DNA of 64,000 nucleotides from CAYWMD01 sp964458575 (GTDB taxonomy: Bacteria > Verrucomicrobiota > Verrucomicrobiia > Limisphaerales > JADLHS01): NCBI GenBank assembly GCA_964458575.1, contig CAYWMD010000022.1, positions 1 through 64,000 on the forward strand, given 5' to 3'. Every line of letters begins with the position of its first letter. Position 1 is the first letter of the stretch. The notes below the pieces were generated by a model. It was not told the DNA's origin, did not search any database, and saw only the letters and a program-made list of their open reading frames with translations. Both the position numbers and the translations under genes were made by a program. Of the stretch, positions 35,227-43,422 are shown piece by piece.

Positions 35227-35961
35227 TCAAGGGCTGGGCGAGTCCATTTCAAGTCGCAGCAGCCGCGCTTGCGGGATCCGTTCGGCGATGACGAGCCGAA
35301 CCAAGTTCACCCAGCGCTGACAGCGGTCAAGCACGATGCCATCGGACGTGGCGATGACTTGATCGGTGTGCGCCAGCACGTGGTCCGGGCTGAAGGTCAG
35401 TTCGGCTGCCATGCGCCAACCGGCGTTTCTGGCAGTTTCCAGAATGAGCGTTTTGAGCCGGCCGCTGTTGGACACCGGTTTGTCCAGCCACCAACAGCAA
35501 CAGGTCACGCCCCAACTTGCTGCCGTCTCCCCTACCAGGCGGAGTGCCGAAATCGTTTCGTTCATCTTCCGGTAACGCCGGTGAATGCCCGCAATGTCAC
35601 GGCAGCAACCGTCGCGGCCGAGAATCACAATGCCACCGGCCAGCGCGCTTTCCAGCATGGTGAGAACATTGAAGCCATCCAGCCAGAGTTCGCGGCCGTG
35701 CAGGTCCGTTGGCTCGACGCGACGTTGTTCCCGCTGTTGCACGTCCCCCTGCGAACAGGCGTAGCGGGCCACAGCATTTCGCTGCCGGCTGGTGAGATTG
35801 TGTCGGTTGCCCACCAACTCCAACGCCGAACGCGCCGCGTAACCGCGGTCCAGCAACCAGCACAGATCGCCCGCGGCGGCGCGCAGGGCGGGAAGTCGGT
35901 CATCGCCGAACTGTTGTTCGTCCTTCGAGGCCAGTCCGCGGTGGGTTTGGTGACGCGCCAC
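35227..35961 (-). CDS. DUF434 domain protein
   Basis: This 244-residue protein matches DUF434. An N-terminal LPALRAAAGDLCWLLDRGYAARSALELVGNRHNLTSRQRNAVARYACS helical domain is followed by a beta/alpha domain. The latter has LWLDGFNVLTMLESALAGGIVILGRDGCCRD, LDKPVSNSGRLKTLI and TDQVIATSDGIVLDRC, an acidic-residue layout reminiscent of PIN/NYN-like nucleases (D-G-x-N, D-K-P-x-S-N-S-G). Function is not established; a nucleic-acid role is inference. The start (ATG at 35961) leaves little room for extra N-terminal sequence. Confidence 0.8.
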   Translation of the reverse strand: MARHQTHRGLASKDEQQFGDDRLPALRAAAGDLCWLLDRGYAARSALELVGNRHNLTSRQRNAVARYACSQGDVQQREQRRVEPTDLHGRELWLDGFNVLTMLESALAGGIVILGRDGCCRDIAGIHRRYRKMNETISALRLVGETAASWGVTCCCWWLDKPVSNSGRLKTLILETARNAGWRMAAELTFSPDHVLAHTDQVIATSDGIVLDRCQRWVNLVRLVIAERIPQARLLRLEMDSPSP

Positions 35962-36078
35962 GGCTTAATGCTGCCACAACCGCAGCCGAAAATCATTCCC
36001 AGTCTCGACAAAGCTGGATTTGGCAAGTTCTATTAAGTCACGTGTGATGAGCAACCGGCTTGAAAGCATTTGGTCCAT

Positions 36079-36119
36079 TCTCCCTCTCCCAGCGGGAGAG
36101 GGCGGGGGAGAGAGAGAGT
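36079..36119. repeat. CCCTCTCCC/GGGAGAGGG hairpin element abutting a start codon
   Basis: The stem CCCTCTCCC (36082-36090), loop AGC and GGGAGAGGG (36094-36102) are followed by CGGGGGAGAGAGAG. The element belongs to the family found at 29773-29928. Its purine-rich tail ends 3 nt before the GTG at 36122 and could serve as the ribosome-binding region of that gene. Confidence 0.75.
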
Positions 36120-36121
36120 CT

Positions 36122-37321
36122 GTGAAGCGATGGCCAGCGTTGGTTTCGCTAAGAACGCCAAGAAAGGGTGGCATCACTCTGGCGCTCCTCGCGTATGTTT
36201 TGTTGGCGTGCGGAACGCCAGTAACCGCTGCCGAAACGCTCCGTTATTCGACGAGACAATTCAAAACCCGCTTCCTCAAATTCTGCGACCTCGCCGTCAG
36301 TGAGTTGAACAAGCCCATCACGCCGTTCTACAGTCGCACCGACGCCGATCCGGCCACGCATCACATGCCGTTCTTCGAGGATGCCCATGCTGTGCGCGCC
36401 CTGGCCGTGGGCTACGAAATGACCGGGAAGCGCGCGTATCGCGACGCCAGCCGGCGGTGGGCGGATCTCATGATTGTTTATCAACGCGGCATGGACCCAG
36501 CCGGCGCGTATTACATGAATCATCAACGCGCGTCGGGCCAGAAGACCGGGCAATGGAATCTGGCGGACAGCGGCTCGGTTGCCCTGGGTGTGCTGGCTGC
36601 GGCGAAATGCTGTAAAGACCCCACCGACAAGGCGCGGTACGTGGATTCGGCGAAGCTGCTGGCCAAGCTGGCGTTGGAGAATTACGTCGCGCCCGACGGC
36701 GGCATTCGCAACGGCTTGTGGCCGGAATACGACGGCCCGTGGTGGGCTTCCACCGCGATTTTCGGCACGACGCTCTTCGTGCTGTACGAAGAAACCGGGG
36801 ACGGGCAATACCTCAATGCGGCCAGGGCCGGCGTGCGCTGGCTGCTGCAAACGGATTTCCACGACTTCAAACCCATCACGTTCGAGCAGCGGCCCTCGGG
36901 CATCATCTTTTACACGTTCGAGTTCTACCTCGCGGCCTTGAAACACTTTCCGGCGGACAGCGCTGAGCATCAGGCGATTCTGAAGCAGTTTGATTCCGCG
37001 CTCGAATGGATGGCCAAAAACCAGAAATCCCGCGGTGCGCCCATTCCGGACTACGTTGAGAAGAATGTGGACCTCGCGGGCTTGCCTTACCTCATGTATG
37101 GCTTTGCCCACGCCAACCCGCGTTACCAAAACCTCGTTCCCATCGCCGACGGCGAACTTGATTACATCGGCAAACTCCTGCTCGCGAATGGCAAACCGAA
37201 CGTGTCGAAGCTCATGGTCTGGGAAGTGATGACCTGGGGAATGTTGTCCCACGCGGAGCGGTTGAAGCCGGGCGCGCTGCTCTGCGGCCCAAAAGATCGG
37301 GTTAGCCGACCAATGCGGTGA
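36122..37321 (+). CDS. Exported six-hairpin / alpha-alpha toroid glycosidase-like protein
   Basis: This 399-residue protein starts at the GTG at 36122. Upstream in-frame codons merely translate the hairpin repeat (LPLPAGEGGGERES), so they are unlikely to be protein. The chosen start gives a basic segment and hydrophobic stretch (ITLALLAYVLLACGTPVTAAE). The Cys in LLACG could make it a lipoprotein. The body has regular helical hairpins (HHMPFFEDAHAVRALAVGYEMTGKRAYRD, GQWNLADSGSVALGVLAAA, PWWASTAIFGTTLFVLYEETGD) like GH88/GH105 or epimerase-type toroids. Substrate unknown. Confidence 0.7.
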   Translation: MKRWPALVSLRTPRKGGITLALLAYVLLACGTPVTAAETLRYSTRQFKTRFLKFCDLAVSELNKPITPFYSRTDADPATHHMPFFEDAHAVRALAVGYEMTGKRAYRDASRRWADLMIVYQRGMDPAGAYYMNHQRASGQKTGQWNLADSGSVALGVLAAAKCCKDPTDKARYVDSAKLLAKLALENYVAPDGGIRNGLWPEYDGPWWASTAIFGTTLFVLYEETGDGQYLNAARAGVRWLLQTDFHDFKPITFEQRPSGIIFYTFEFYLAALKHFPADSAEHQAILKQFDSALEWMAKNQKSRGAPIPDYVEKNVDLAGLPYLMYGFAHANPRYQNLVPIADGELDYIGKLLLANGKPNVSKLMVWEVMTWGMLSHAERLKPGALLCGPKDRVSRPMR

Positions 37322-37438
37322 TTTTCAGAGTGGCGATTCAGTTTTCACGGGGGGAATATTTGCTGCCTATTACTCAATTACGCCGCCACATGGCTATCAC
37401 CAATCCGCTCATGCCTTGCCGCTCCGAGATGTGCCCGA

Positions 37439-38461
37439 TCAGCGCTTCCCGGGAATAGGGTGGACGTCTCCCTTTTTCTGAATATATGCGCCCCATTTTT
37501 CGAACACAGCCTTTGCGGCTTCTTGAGTGTCAATTGTCCCAAATTCCTTTCCCGTCAATCTGCGGAGCAACCGATCAACAAGTTGCTGGTGCTGCAAGCT
37601 GCCGGCCCTGTGTTCATACACTTCGGGAACCGCTCCAGCATCTCCGCACTTCGCTAGGGCGAATACAAGTTCCAGCCGGGTGCTCGAGTTGTTCTCCGTT
37701 TCCATCGCCTCGCGCAAAGCAGGGACCGCTTCAGGTTTCCCGATTTCCCCGAGGCAGAAGATAACGCCGAGATTGAGGTCGTAAATCCGGTTGTCGCGAT
37801 ACCGGGACAGATGGCGAATAAGAAAAGGCAGTGACTTTGGATTCCTGACCAGATATGCGATCACGGCCTCGCGCTGCCACGTGAAACGGCGAGGCGGCAC
37901 CAGAAAGAGATGGTATGCTTCAAGACCATCCAGCATCCGCATTGATTCGTCGAAGCGCCCGGCCTCGATCGCTTTCTTCAGCGACGCGACATGCTGAATG
38001 GAACCTTCGTATTGCGCGGTAGCGACCGGATTGCGCTTCGTCAGCCATAATTCGAAAGCCTCATATCCGTGCTCTGTTTCAAGTTCGATAAGCAGGATGT
38101 TGGACTTGTCCGGAATGAGATAGGCGGGTTCAATTCGGTCCTCATACAGAGAGCGCAATTCCTCTCTCGCTTCGTCCTTCCGGTTCAGTGCGAGTAGACA
38201 TTCGACGATGAGCAGCCTGCGAGCCGCTGATCTGTGCTGGTGCGGGGCGTCACTACACTCGCACGAGTAGATGTCATCATTCTTCGAACTCGCCCTGAGG
38301 AGTTGGAGGGCTTCTCCGTACCTCTTGGAAGCAACAAGTTGCTCGGCTTGTGTCATGTCAACAGCAGACGCGCGCACCTCTGAGCCGAAAACGGCAAATA
38401 TGAACAGAACCACTCGCGTAATGCAAAGCAAGCCATTCAATTGGTCCTTGTTCATCTTCAT
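37439..38461 (-). CDS. Exported HEAT-repeat protein
   Basis: This 340-residue protein starts with a basic segment and hydrophobic stretch (LLCITRVVLFIFAVFG), read as a signal peptide. The first half is helical and TPR-like (AEQLVASKRYGEALQLLRAS). The second half has HEAT/PBS-lyase-type repeats (SLPFLIRHLSRYRDNRIYDLNLGVIFCLGEIG and AVPALREAMETEN...LVFALAKCGDAGAVPEVY). Such repeats are protein-binding scaffolds. No catalytic residues or operon partners are seen. Confidence 0.7.
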   Translation of the reverse strand: MKMNKDQLNGLLCITRVVLFIFAVFGSEVRASAVDMTQAEQLVASKRYGEALQLLRASSKNDDIYSCECSDAPHQHRSAARRLLIVECLLALNRKDEAREELRSLYEDRIEPAYLIPDKSNILLIELETEHGYEAFELWLTKRNPVATAQYEGSIQHVASLKKAIEAGRFDESMRMLDGLEAYHLFLVPPRRFTWQREAVIAYLVRNPKSLPFLIRHLSRYRDNRIYDLNLGVIFCLGEIGKPEAVPALREAMETENNSSTRLELVFALAKCGDAGAVPEVYEHRAGSLQHQQLVDRLLRRLTGKEFGTIDTQEAAKAVFEKWGAYIQKKGDVHPIPGKR

Positions 38462-38611
38462 AGGTGAACATTATTCCCGACCTAAAAAGCTGTCGAGCCT
38501 AGTTTGCCATTGAGATGAACCCAGAGCCTGTTAGGCAACGACTGCAAATCCAGTGCCTGACAGCTTGCGTTCGCGATTCGCTTTTAGTCCGATCGGTTGA
38601 TGATCCGCGAT

Positions 38612-38872
38612 TCATTTCATTTGCTTCAACAAATTTTGCAGATGTTCGTATATCACCGGCCAGAAACCGAGAACCATGATCGCGATCCAAATCATGCTGA
38701 TAATCAGATACCAGGCAATCACCGCGCGAAAATAGTTCTTCCGGGATTGGTTTTCGCCGACGAAGGCCCACACAATGACCATGACGGTACCGATGCACGG
38801 CAGCGCCGTGATGAACAGGGCAAACATCCAAAACCAAAACGACACATGATTCTTGTCCTTGCCTTTGCCCAT
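38612..38872 (-). CDS. Small two-helix membrane protein
   Basis: This 86-residue protein has a short basic N-terminus (MGKGKDKNH), two transmembrane segments (VSFWFWMFALFITALPCIGT...VIVWAFV and AVIAWYLIISMIWIAIMVLGFW) and an amphipathic tail. No family recognised. The hydrophobic organisation and basic ends support a real protein. Confidence 0.55.
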   Translation of the reverse strand: MGKGKDKNHVSFWFWMFALFITALPCIGTVMVIVWAFVGENQSRKNYFRAVIAWYLIISMIWIAIMVLGFWPVIYEHLQNLLKQMK

Positions 38873-39180
38873 GGGATTTTGGCGGTGCGCTGTTGGTTCT
38901 CTCCGTCCCGACGTTACACCCAGTTGGTTTGATTACAGTTCGGACTCTTATGTGGGTTTGGTTCTCGGTTGTCCAGCAGCATTTGTCAATCGGCGTAACG
39001 CTCTGGCACGCACTCGCCCGATCCGAGCTGGTGGTCGTGACGGCTTGGGCGAAGCCGACGCGTTTCGATGGGAAAATGCGCCTCCAAACAAGAGGCCACG
39101 CCGGTTTAGGGTTAAGCAACCGAAGAACCCCAGGCGTGGAGGACCTGCGCGCGGCACGTTTTCGACCTGGGTAATTGCCG
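38873..39180. other. Intergenic stretch without recognised content
   Basis: Open frames here in several phases have unnatural composition and no start-site support. I see neither a gene nor an RNA. Confidence 0.4.
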
Positions 39181-39209
39181 AAAAGCCCAACCAAGGATCT
39201 GGTTGGGCT
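39181..39209 (-). terminator. Rho-independent terminator of the PEP-CTERM gene
   Basis: On the minus strand, arms AGCCCAACCA and TGGTTGGGCT (39200-39209 and 39184-39193) are exact complements around a six-base loop and are followed by TTTT. It lies 21 bp past the stop of the gene at 39231. Confidence 0.8.
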
Positions 39210-39230
39210 GTGCATCATGGGGCGACGGAT

Positions 39231-39884
39231 TCAACACCGGCGTCGCCAGAGCAGCACGAGGCAGCCGATGGCCAACAAGACTCCCGAGTTGGGCTCGGGC
39301 ACCCAGGCGATGATGCTGCCGGAAGAGGGAGGAAAGCCGGCACTGGCACCCGCGATGCCGATGCTGTCAAAAGCCGAAGGTGGCGCCATAAGGGCGTTGT
39401 TATATTCCTGGATGACAAACTCCCAGATTTCACCCGGTTGGAAAATGTTGTCGGGAATCAGACTCTCCGACACGAGCGGTGTGTTCACGCCGAGATTATC
39501 AATCTTGAAACTCTTCCAGGCGGCGAAGCCAATTTCACCGACGTACTCATCCCAGTTGCTCAGTTGCGTCTCGGGGTCCGCAACGTACCACACGTCATAC
39601 CATGATTTGCCCGTCAGGTTCTGCATCGAGATTTGGACGGCGCCCAGGCCTTGGTACTCTGACGGACACGGAACGTGCCCCTGCCACGTCACGCTGCTGG
39701 CCAGAATGCTTTGCTCAAGCGGGAACGGAGGTTGAAAACCGAGTTCGTGAACCTGGCCGGGGATCACCCATTGATCCTGAATCGGGTCCAGTATTTGATA
39801 AACCTCAACCGGCCTGGCGTTGCCCGACGAGATGAGCGCCACCATGGCTCCAACGAAAGTGAGGGTGAGCATGATTCTTTTCAT
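39231..39884 (-). CDS. PEP-CTERM sorting-signal protein
   Basis: This 217-residue protein starts at the ATG at 39884, giving a signal peptide (MKRIMLTLTFVGAMVALISSGNA). The C-terminus is a typical PEP-CTERM sorting tail: VPEPNSG, a hydrophobic helix (VLLAIGCLVLL) and WRRRC. Such proteins are processed by exosortase and placed at the cell surface, often in exopolysaccharide-producing bacteria. The middle is beta-rich with many aromatic residues; no other domain is recognised. An exosortase gene is not in the window. Confidence 0.85.
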   Translation of the reverse strand: MKRIMLTLTFVGAMVALISSGNARPVEVYQILDPIQDQWVIPGQVHELGFQPPFPLEQSILASSVTWQGHVPCPSEYQGLGAVQISMQNLTGKSWYDVWYVADPETQLSNWDEYVGEIGFAAWKSFKIDNLGVNTPLVSESLIPDNIFQPGEIWEFVIQEYNNALMAPPSAFDSIGIAGASAGFPPSSGSIIAWVPEPNSGVLLAIGCLVLLWRRRC

Positions 39885-40071
39885 AGGATCGTTCTTCAGG
39901 TTTTTGGTTGAACGCAATGCAGCTTGATTCACCCTTCACTTTTAGCGCACGCGGCAGAACCGCGGAAGTCGGCTGTTCAGCCGACGGCGGTGGAGGGGAG
40001 ATTCAAGCCCGGTCCGAGTTTGTCCTAGTAAGCTTGCGCGCCTTCCGCCAGATTGTAAGGGCATTGAATTT

Positions 40072-41352
40072 ATGGACCTAAAGTTGCCAAAACTCGGCGA
40101 AGGCGCGGATTCCGGCGTTGTCGTGAACATCTTCGTAAAAGAAGGTGACACGGTGGCGAAGGACCAGGCCGTCATCGAACTGGAAAACGAAAAAGCCGTG
40201 GCTTCGATTCCCGCGACGGCTGCGGGTATCGTCACCAAGATTCATGTCAAACCGGGCGACAAGATCAGTGTTGGCCAGCGCATTCTGTCTTTGAACGAAG
40301 GCGGCGCCGGTGTTGAACCGCCTGCGGAAACGCCGGTGACCGAGCGGGCCGCGCTAAAACCGGAACCGGCGGTTGAAGCGGTCAGCGATGCGCCGGAAGC
40401 ACTGGAGGCAGCTTCGCCGGTCGCGGCCCCCGTGGCGTCGCCGTCGCTGCGACGGATGGCGCGCGAGTTGGGCATTGACCTGCGCAAGATTCGGGGTCGG
40501 GGACCGGGCGGTCGCATCGAGGTCAGCGATGTGCGCGGCTACATTCAACGTTTGGAACAGGCTGCGGCGTCGCCAAATGCTGCTCCGGCGACCACCGCAG
40601 CGAGCGCTCGGGCCAAACCCGCCGCCGAGCCGGTTGATTTTTCGAAATGGGGCGCGGTCACCAAGAAACCGCTGACGCCCCTGCGCCAGGTCATCGCCCG
40701 GCGCATGTGGGAAAACTGGAATGCCATTCCGCATGTCACCCAGTTTGAAGACGCGGATTTCACGCGATTGAACGAACTGCGGAAGAAGTTCGCGCCGGCC
40801 TACGAGTCAAAGGGCGTGAAATTAACCTTGACCCCGCTGGTCTTGAAGACGCTGGTGGCAACGCTGAAAAAGCATCCCCTTTTCAACTCCAGTCTGGACG
40901 AGGCGGCGAACGAGATTGTCTTCAAGGAATATTACCACATCGGCATCGCCGTGGACACTGAACAGGGCTTGATCGTGCCGGTGATCCGCGACGTGGACCG
41001 GAAAAGCACCCTCGAACTGGCGAGGGAACTGGAGCAGCTGGCGGCGAAGGCGCGCGACCGCAAGGTCACCGCCGACGAACTCAAGGGCGGCACGTTCACG
41101 ATTTCAAACCAAGGGGCAATTGGCGGGGCGCACTTCACGCCCATCATTAACAAGCCGGAAGTGGCCATTCTCGGTCTGGGGCGGGGCAGCATGAAACCCG
41201 TTGTGCGCGACGGCAGGGTGGAGGCGCGTATGATGACGCCGCTGGGATTGTCCTACGATCATCGTGTCATTGATGGCGGCGCCGCGGCGCGATTCGTCCT
41301 GGACCTCGTGGCGGCCTTGCAGGAGTTCGCGGAAGATGTGGTGAAACTTTAG
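40072..41352 (+). CDS. aceF: Dihydrolipoamide acyltransferase (E2) of a 2-oxoacid dehydrogenase complex
   Basis: This 426-residue protein has one lipoyl domain (1-78, lipoylated lysine K41 in ELENEKAVAS). An Ala/Pro-rich linker follows, then a peripheral subunit-binding domain (PSLRRMARELGIDLRKIRGRGPGGRI) and a second linker. The acyltransferase domain ends with the catalytic DHRVIDGGAAARF. It passes acyl groups to CoA within the complex. The pyruvate enzyme is the best guess, but 2-oxoglutarate or branched-chain E2 cannot be excluded. The lpdA gene follows after 10 bp. No E1 gene is next to it; upstream is the PEP-CTERM gene. Confidence 0.92.
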   Translation: MDLKLPKLGEGADSGVVVNIFVKEGDTVAKDQAVIELENEKAVASIPATAAGIVTKIHVKPGDKISVGQRILSLNEGGAGVEPPAETPVTERAALKPEPAVEAVSDAPEALEAASPVAAPVASPSLRRMARELGIDLRKIRGRGPGGRIEVSDVRGYIQRLEQAAASPNAAPATTAASARAKPAAEPVDFSKWGAVTKKPLTPLRQVIARRMWENWNAIPHVTQFEDADFTRLNELRKKFAPAYESKGVKLTLTPLVLKTLVATLKKHPLFNSSLDEAANEIVFKEYYHIGIAVDTEQGLIVPVIRDVDRKSTLELARELEQLAAKARDRKVTADELKGGTFTISNQGAIGGAHFTPIINKPEVAILGLGRGSMKPVVRDGRVEARMMTPLGLSYDHRVIDGGAAARFVLDLVAALQEFAEDVVKL

Positions 41353-41362
41353 AGGGCATTTT

Positions 41363-42778
41363 ATGGATCCAATCAAGACAGAGATTGTTGTCATTGGCGC
41401 CGGGCCGGGCGGTTACGCCGCGGCGTTTTACGCAGCCGACCTGGGCAAGAAGGTCATCCTCGTCGAACGCGAGAAGCGGCTGGGCGGGGTGTGTTTGAAT
41501 CGCGGGTGCATTCCCTCCAAGGCCCTGCTCTACGCCACCCACCAGATCGTTAACGCACGCGAGTCCGCCCACCGCGGCATCACTTTCGCCGCCCCGACCG
41601 TGGACGTGGCCAAACTGCGCGAATGGAAGGAATCCATCCTCACCAAACTTGGCGGCGGCGTGGCGCAACTCGCGAAGATGCGCGGCGTGCAGGTCATACA
41701 AGGGCGCGGTTACTTTGAAGGGTCGCAATCGTTGCGTGTGGAAACGGAACAAGGGCAGCAGTTCATCAACTTTGAAACCGCCATCCTTGCGGTCGGCTCG
41801 AAATCAGCCATGCCGAAGGCGTTCGATCTGGGCAACCCGCGTGTGATGACCTCGCGGGAGGCGCTGGAAGTTGAGGACATTCCCGAAACATTGCTGGTGG
41901 TCGGCGGCGGTTACATCGGCATGGAGTTGGGGACGGTTTATGCCGCGCTGGGCAGCCAGGTGACGGTGGTGGAGGCGCTCGACGGTGTTCTCACGGGTGC
42001 GGACCCCGATCTTTCGCGGCCCGTCATCGCCGCGGCCAAAAAGGCGTTCAAGGAAATTCGCGTGAAGACCCGGGTCGGTCAGATGGCCACCGCCGGCAAA
42101 CAAATCAAAGTCGCCATGGAGTTCGACAGCCGGAGCGTCGAGGAACTTTACGACCGAGTGCTTGTCGCCGTAGGCCGGACGCCCAACAGCGGCGACCTGG
42201 GCTTGGAAAACACGAAGGTCACGCTGGACGACAAGGGCTTCGTGAAGGTCAACAACAGGCAGCAGACGGAGGATGCAAACATCTATGCCATCGGCGACAT
42301 TGCGGGCGGAATCCTGCTCGCGCACAAGGCCCACAAGGAAGCGCGCATCGCCGTGGAAGTCATCAACGGCCAGCCGAGTTCATTCGAGAATGTCGTTATC
42401 CCCGCAGTGGTGTTTACGGATCCCGAGCTGGCGTGGTGCGGGTTGACCGAGGCCGAGGCCAAGGAACGCGGCCTCAAATACGAAGTGGCCAAATTCCCGT
42501 GGGCGGCGTCCGGCCGGGCGCTTTCCTTCGACCGCACCGACGGTGTAACGAAGATGATCATTGATCCCGAGAGCGAGCGAGTGCTGGGCGTGGGCATCTG
42601 CGGCGCCGGGGCCGGGGAGTTGATTGCCGAGGCGGTGCTGGCGCTGGAGATGGGCGCAACTGCCGAAGACATCGCGCTCACAGTGCATCCGCATCCGACC
42701 TTGAGCGAGACGTTGATGGAATGCGCGGAGGCTTTTTACGGCCACGCGACTCATACGATTGCCAAGAAACGGGCTTAA
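41363..42778 (+). CDS. lpdA: Dihydrolipoyl dehydrogenase (E3)
   Basis: This 471-residue flavoprotein has the FAD-binding start VIGAGPGGYAAAFYAADLG and the redox disulphide GGVCLNRGCIPSKALL. An NAD-binding segment (LLVVGGGYIGMELGTVYAALG) and YAIGDIAGG follow. The C-terminal His-Glu active pair lies in HPHPTLSETLMECAEAFYG. It reoxidises the lipoyl arm of E2 and passes electrons to NAD+. It lies 10 bp after the E2 gene in the same operon. Length is normal. Confidence 0.96.
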   Translation: MDPIKTEIVVIGAGPGGYAAAFYAADLGKKVILVEREKRLGGVCLNRGCIPSKALLYATHQIVNARESAHRGITFAAPTVDVAKLREWKESILTKLGGGVAQLAKMRGVQVIQGRGYFEGSQSLRVETEQGQQFINFETAILAVGSKSAMPKAFDLGNPRVMTSREALEVEDIPETLLVVGGGYIGMELGTVYAALGSQVTVVEALDGVLTGADPDLSRPVIAAAKKAFKEIRVKTRVGQMATAGKQIKVAMEFDSRSVEELYDRVLVAVGRTPNSGDLGLENTKVTLDDKGFVKVNNRQQTEDANIYAIGDIAGGILLAHKAHKEARIAVEVINGQPSSFENVVIPAVVFTDPELAWCGLTEAEAKERGLKYEVAKFPWAASGRALSFDRTDGVTKMIIDPESERVLGVGICGAGAGELIAEAVLALEMGATAEDIALTVHPHPTLSETLMECAEAFYGHATHTIAKKRA

Positions 42779-42901
42779 ATGAGGTAGCTGCGTTCGTGAG
42801 AACGCGGCAACCTTTTAGCGAACACAGCCACGTTGAATCTTCGTGATTGAAATGCCGCGTGAACCCGATAGAATTTACGCGGGCTCGAAACCAATTTCGG
42901 T

Positions 42902-42979
<78 letters not shown>

Positions 42980-42988
42980 TTTTTCCGT

Positions 42989-43150
42989 TCAAAGGCGAAA
43001 TCGGTCGCTGTAATACATCCAGTACAGAAAGCCCGCGACCGCTCCCGCCATGATGATTCCAATCGCCAGTGCCAGATACATGGCTCGCGCCTGCCGTCGT
43101 ACTTCATGGGAAGCCGCCTTGGGCTGAAAGAATTTGATGAGTCGTGTCAT
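42989..43150 (-). CDS. 53-residue membrane protein next to the tRNA
   Basis: The ATG at 43150 opens a 54-codon frame ending at TGA (42989-42991). The product has a basic, amphipathic N-terminus (MTRLIKFFQPKAA, then VRRQARAM), one transmembrane helix (YLALAIGIIMAGAVAGFLYWMYY) and a short SDRFRL tail. A weak GAGCGGG lies 9-15 nt upstream. It converges with the tRNA, 9 bp between the ends. The composition is that of a real small membrane protein, but no family is known to me. Confidence 0.6.
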   Translation of the reverse strand: MTRLIKFFQPKAASHEVRRQARAMYLALAIGIIMAGAVAGFLYWMYYSDRFRL

Positions 43151-43201
43151 TTCGTTGCCCGCTCGTTCGCCGGAGAATCGAAAATGCCCACGCCAATCCC
43201 T

Positions 43202-43223
43202 CCACGCACGTCTGTGTGCGTGG
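43202..43223. other. Short perfect hairpin upstream of the small membrane gene
   Basis: Arms CCACGCAC (43202-43209) and GTGCGTGG (43216-43223) enclose a six-base loop, with no T-tract either way. It lies in the gap between the small membrane gene and lysC; it could be an operator or a repeat remnant. Nothing else is recognised in 43151-43422. Confidence 0.35.
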
Positions 43224-43422
43224 CTGAAGGAAGCGGCAATTCACGGTTCGCCCGGTGAACTATGAATTAAGTCCGGGGCATGGATATCCGTTCGTTTCGG
43301 CGATGTAAAGCGAAAAGACCGGAGGTGAAAATTCGGGAAATTCGGACGTGTTTGGCGGCCCGGAAGTGATAATTCCAATCTTTTCAAATGGAATTCCACG
43401 CGCTAGTCTCCTGATCCTTTTT

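Noticed and set aside
36020..36121. N-terminal extension of the toroid protein up to 36020
   Set aside because: The extra residues are just a translation of the CCCTCTCCC hairpin repeat.
38499..39218. Long open frames around the small membrane gene on the minus strand, including a 239-codon frame
   Set aside because: They cross the terminator of the PEP-CTERM gene and have unnatural composition; the 86-residue membrane protein in another frame is the better gene.
43151..43422. Possible lysine riboswitch before lysC
   Set aside because: I looked for the conserved lysine-aptamer segments and a terminator or sequestering stem and found none; only a short hairpin at 43202-43223 is present.
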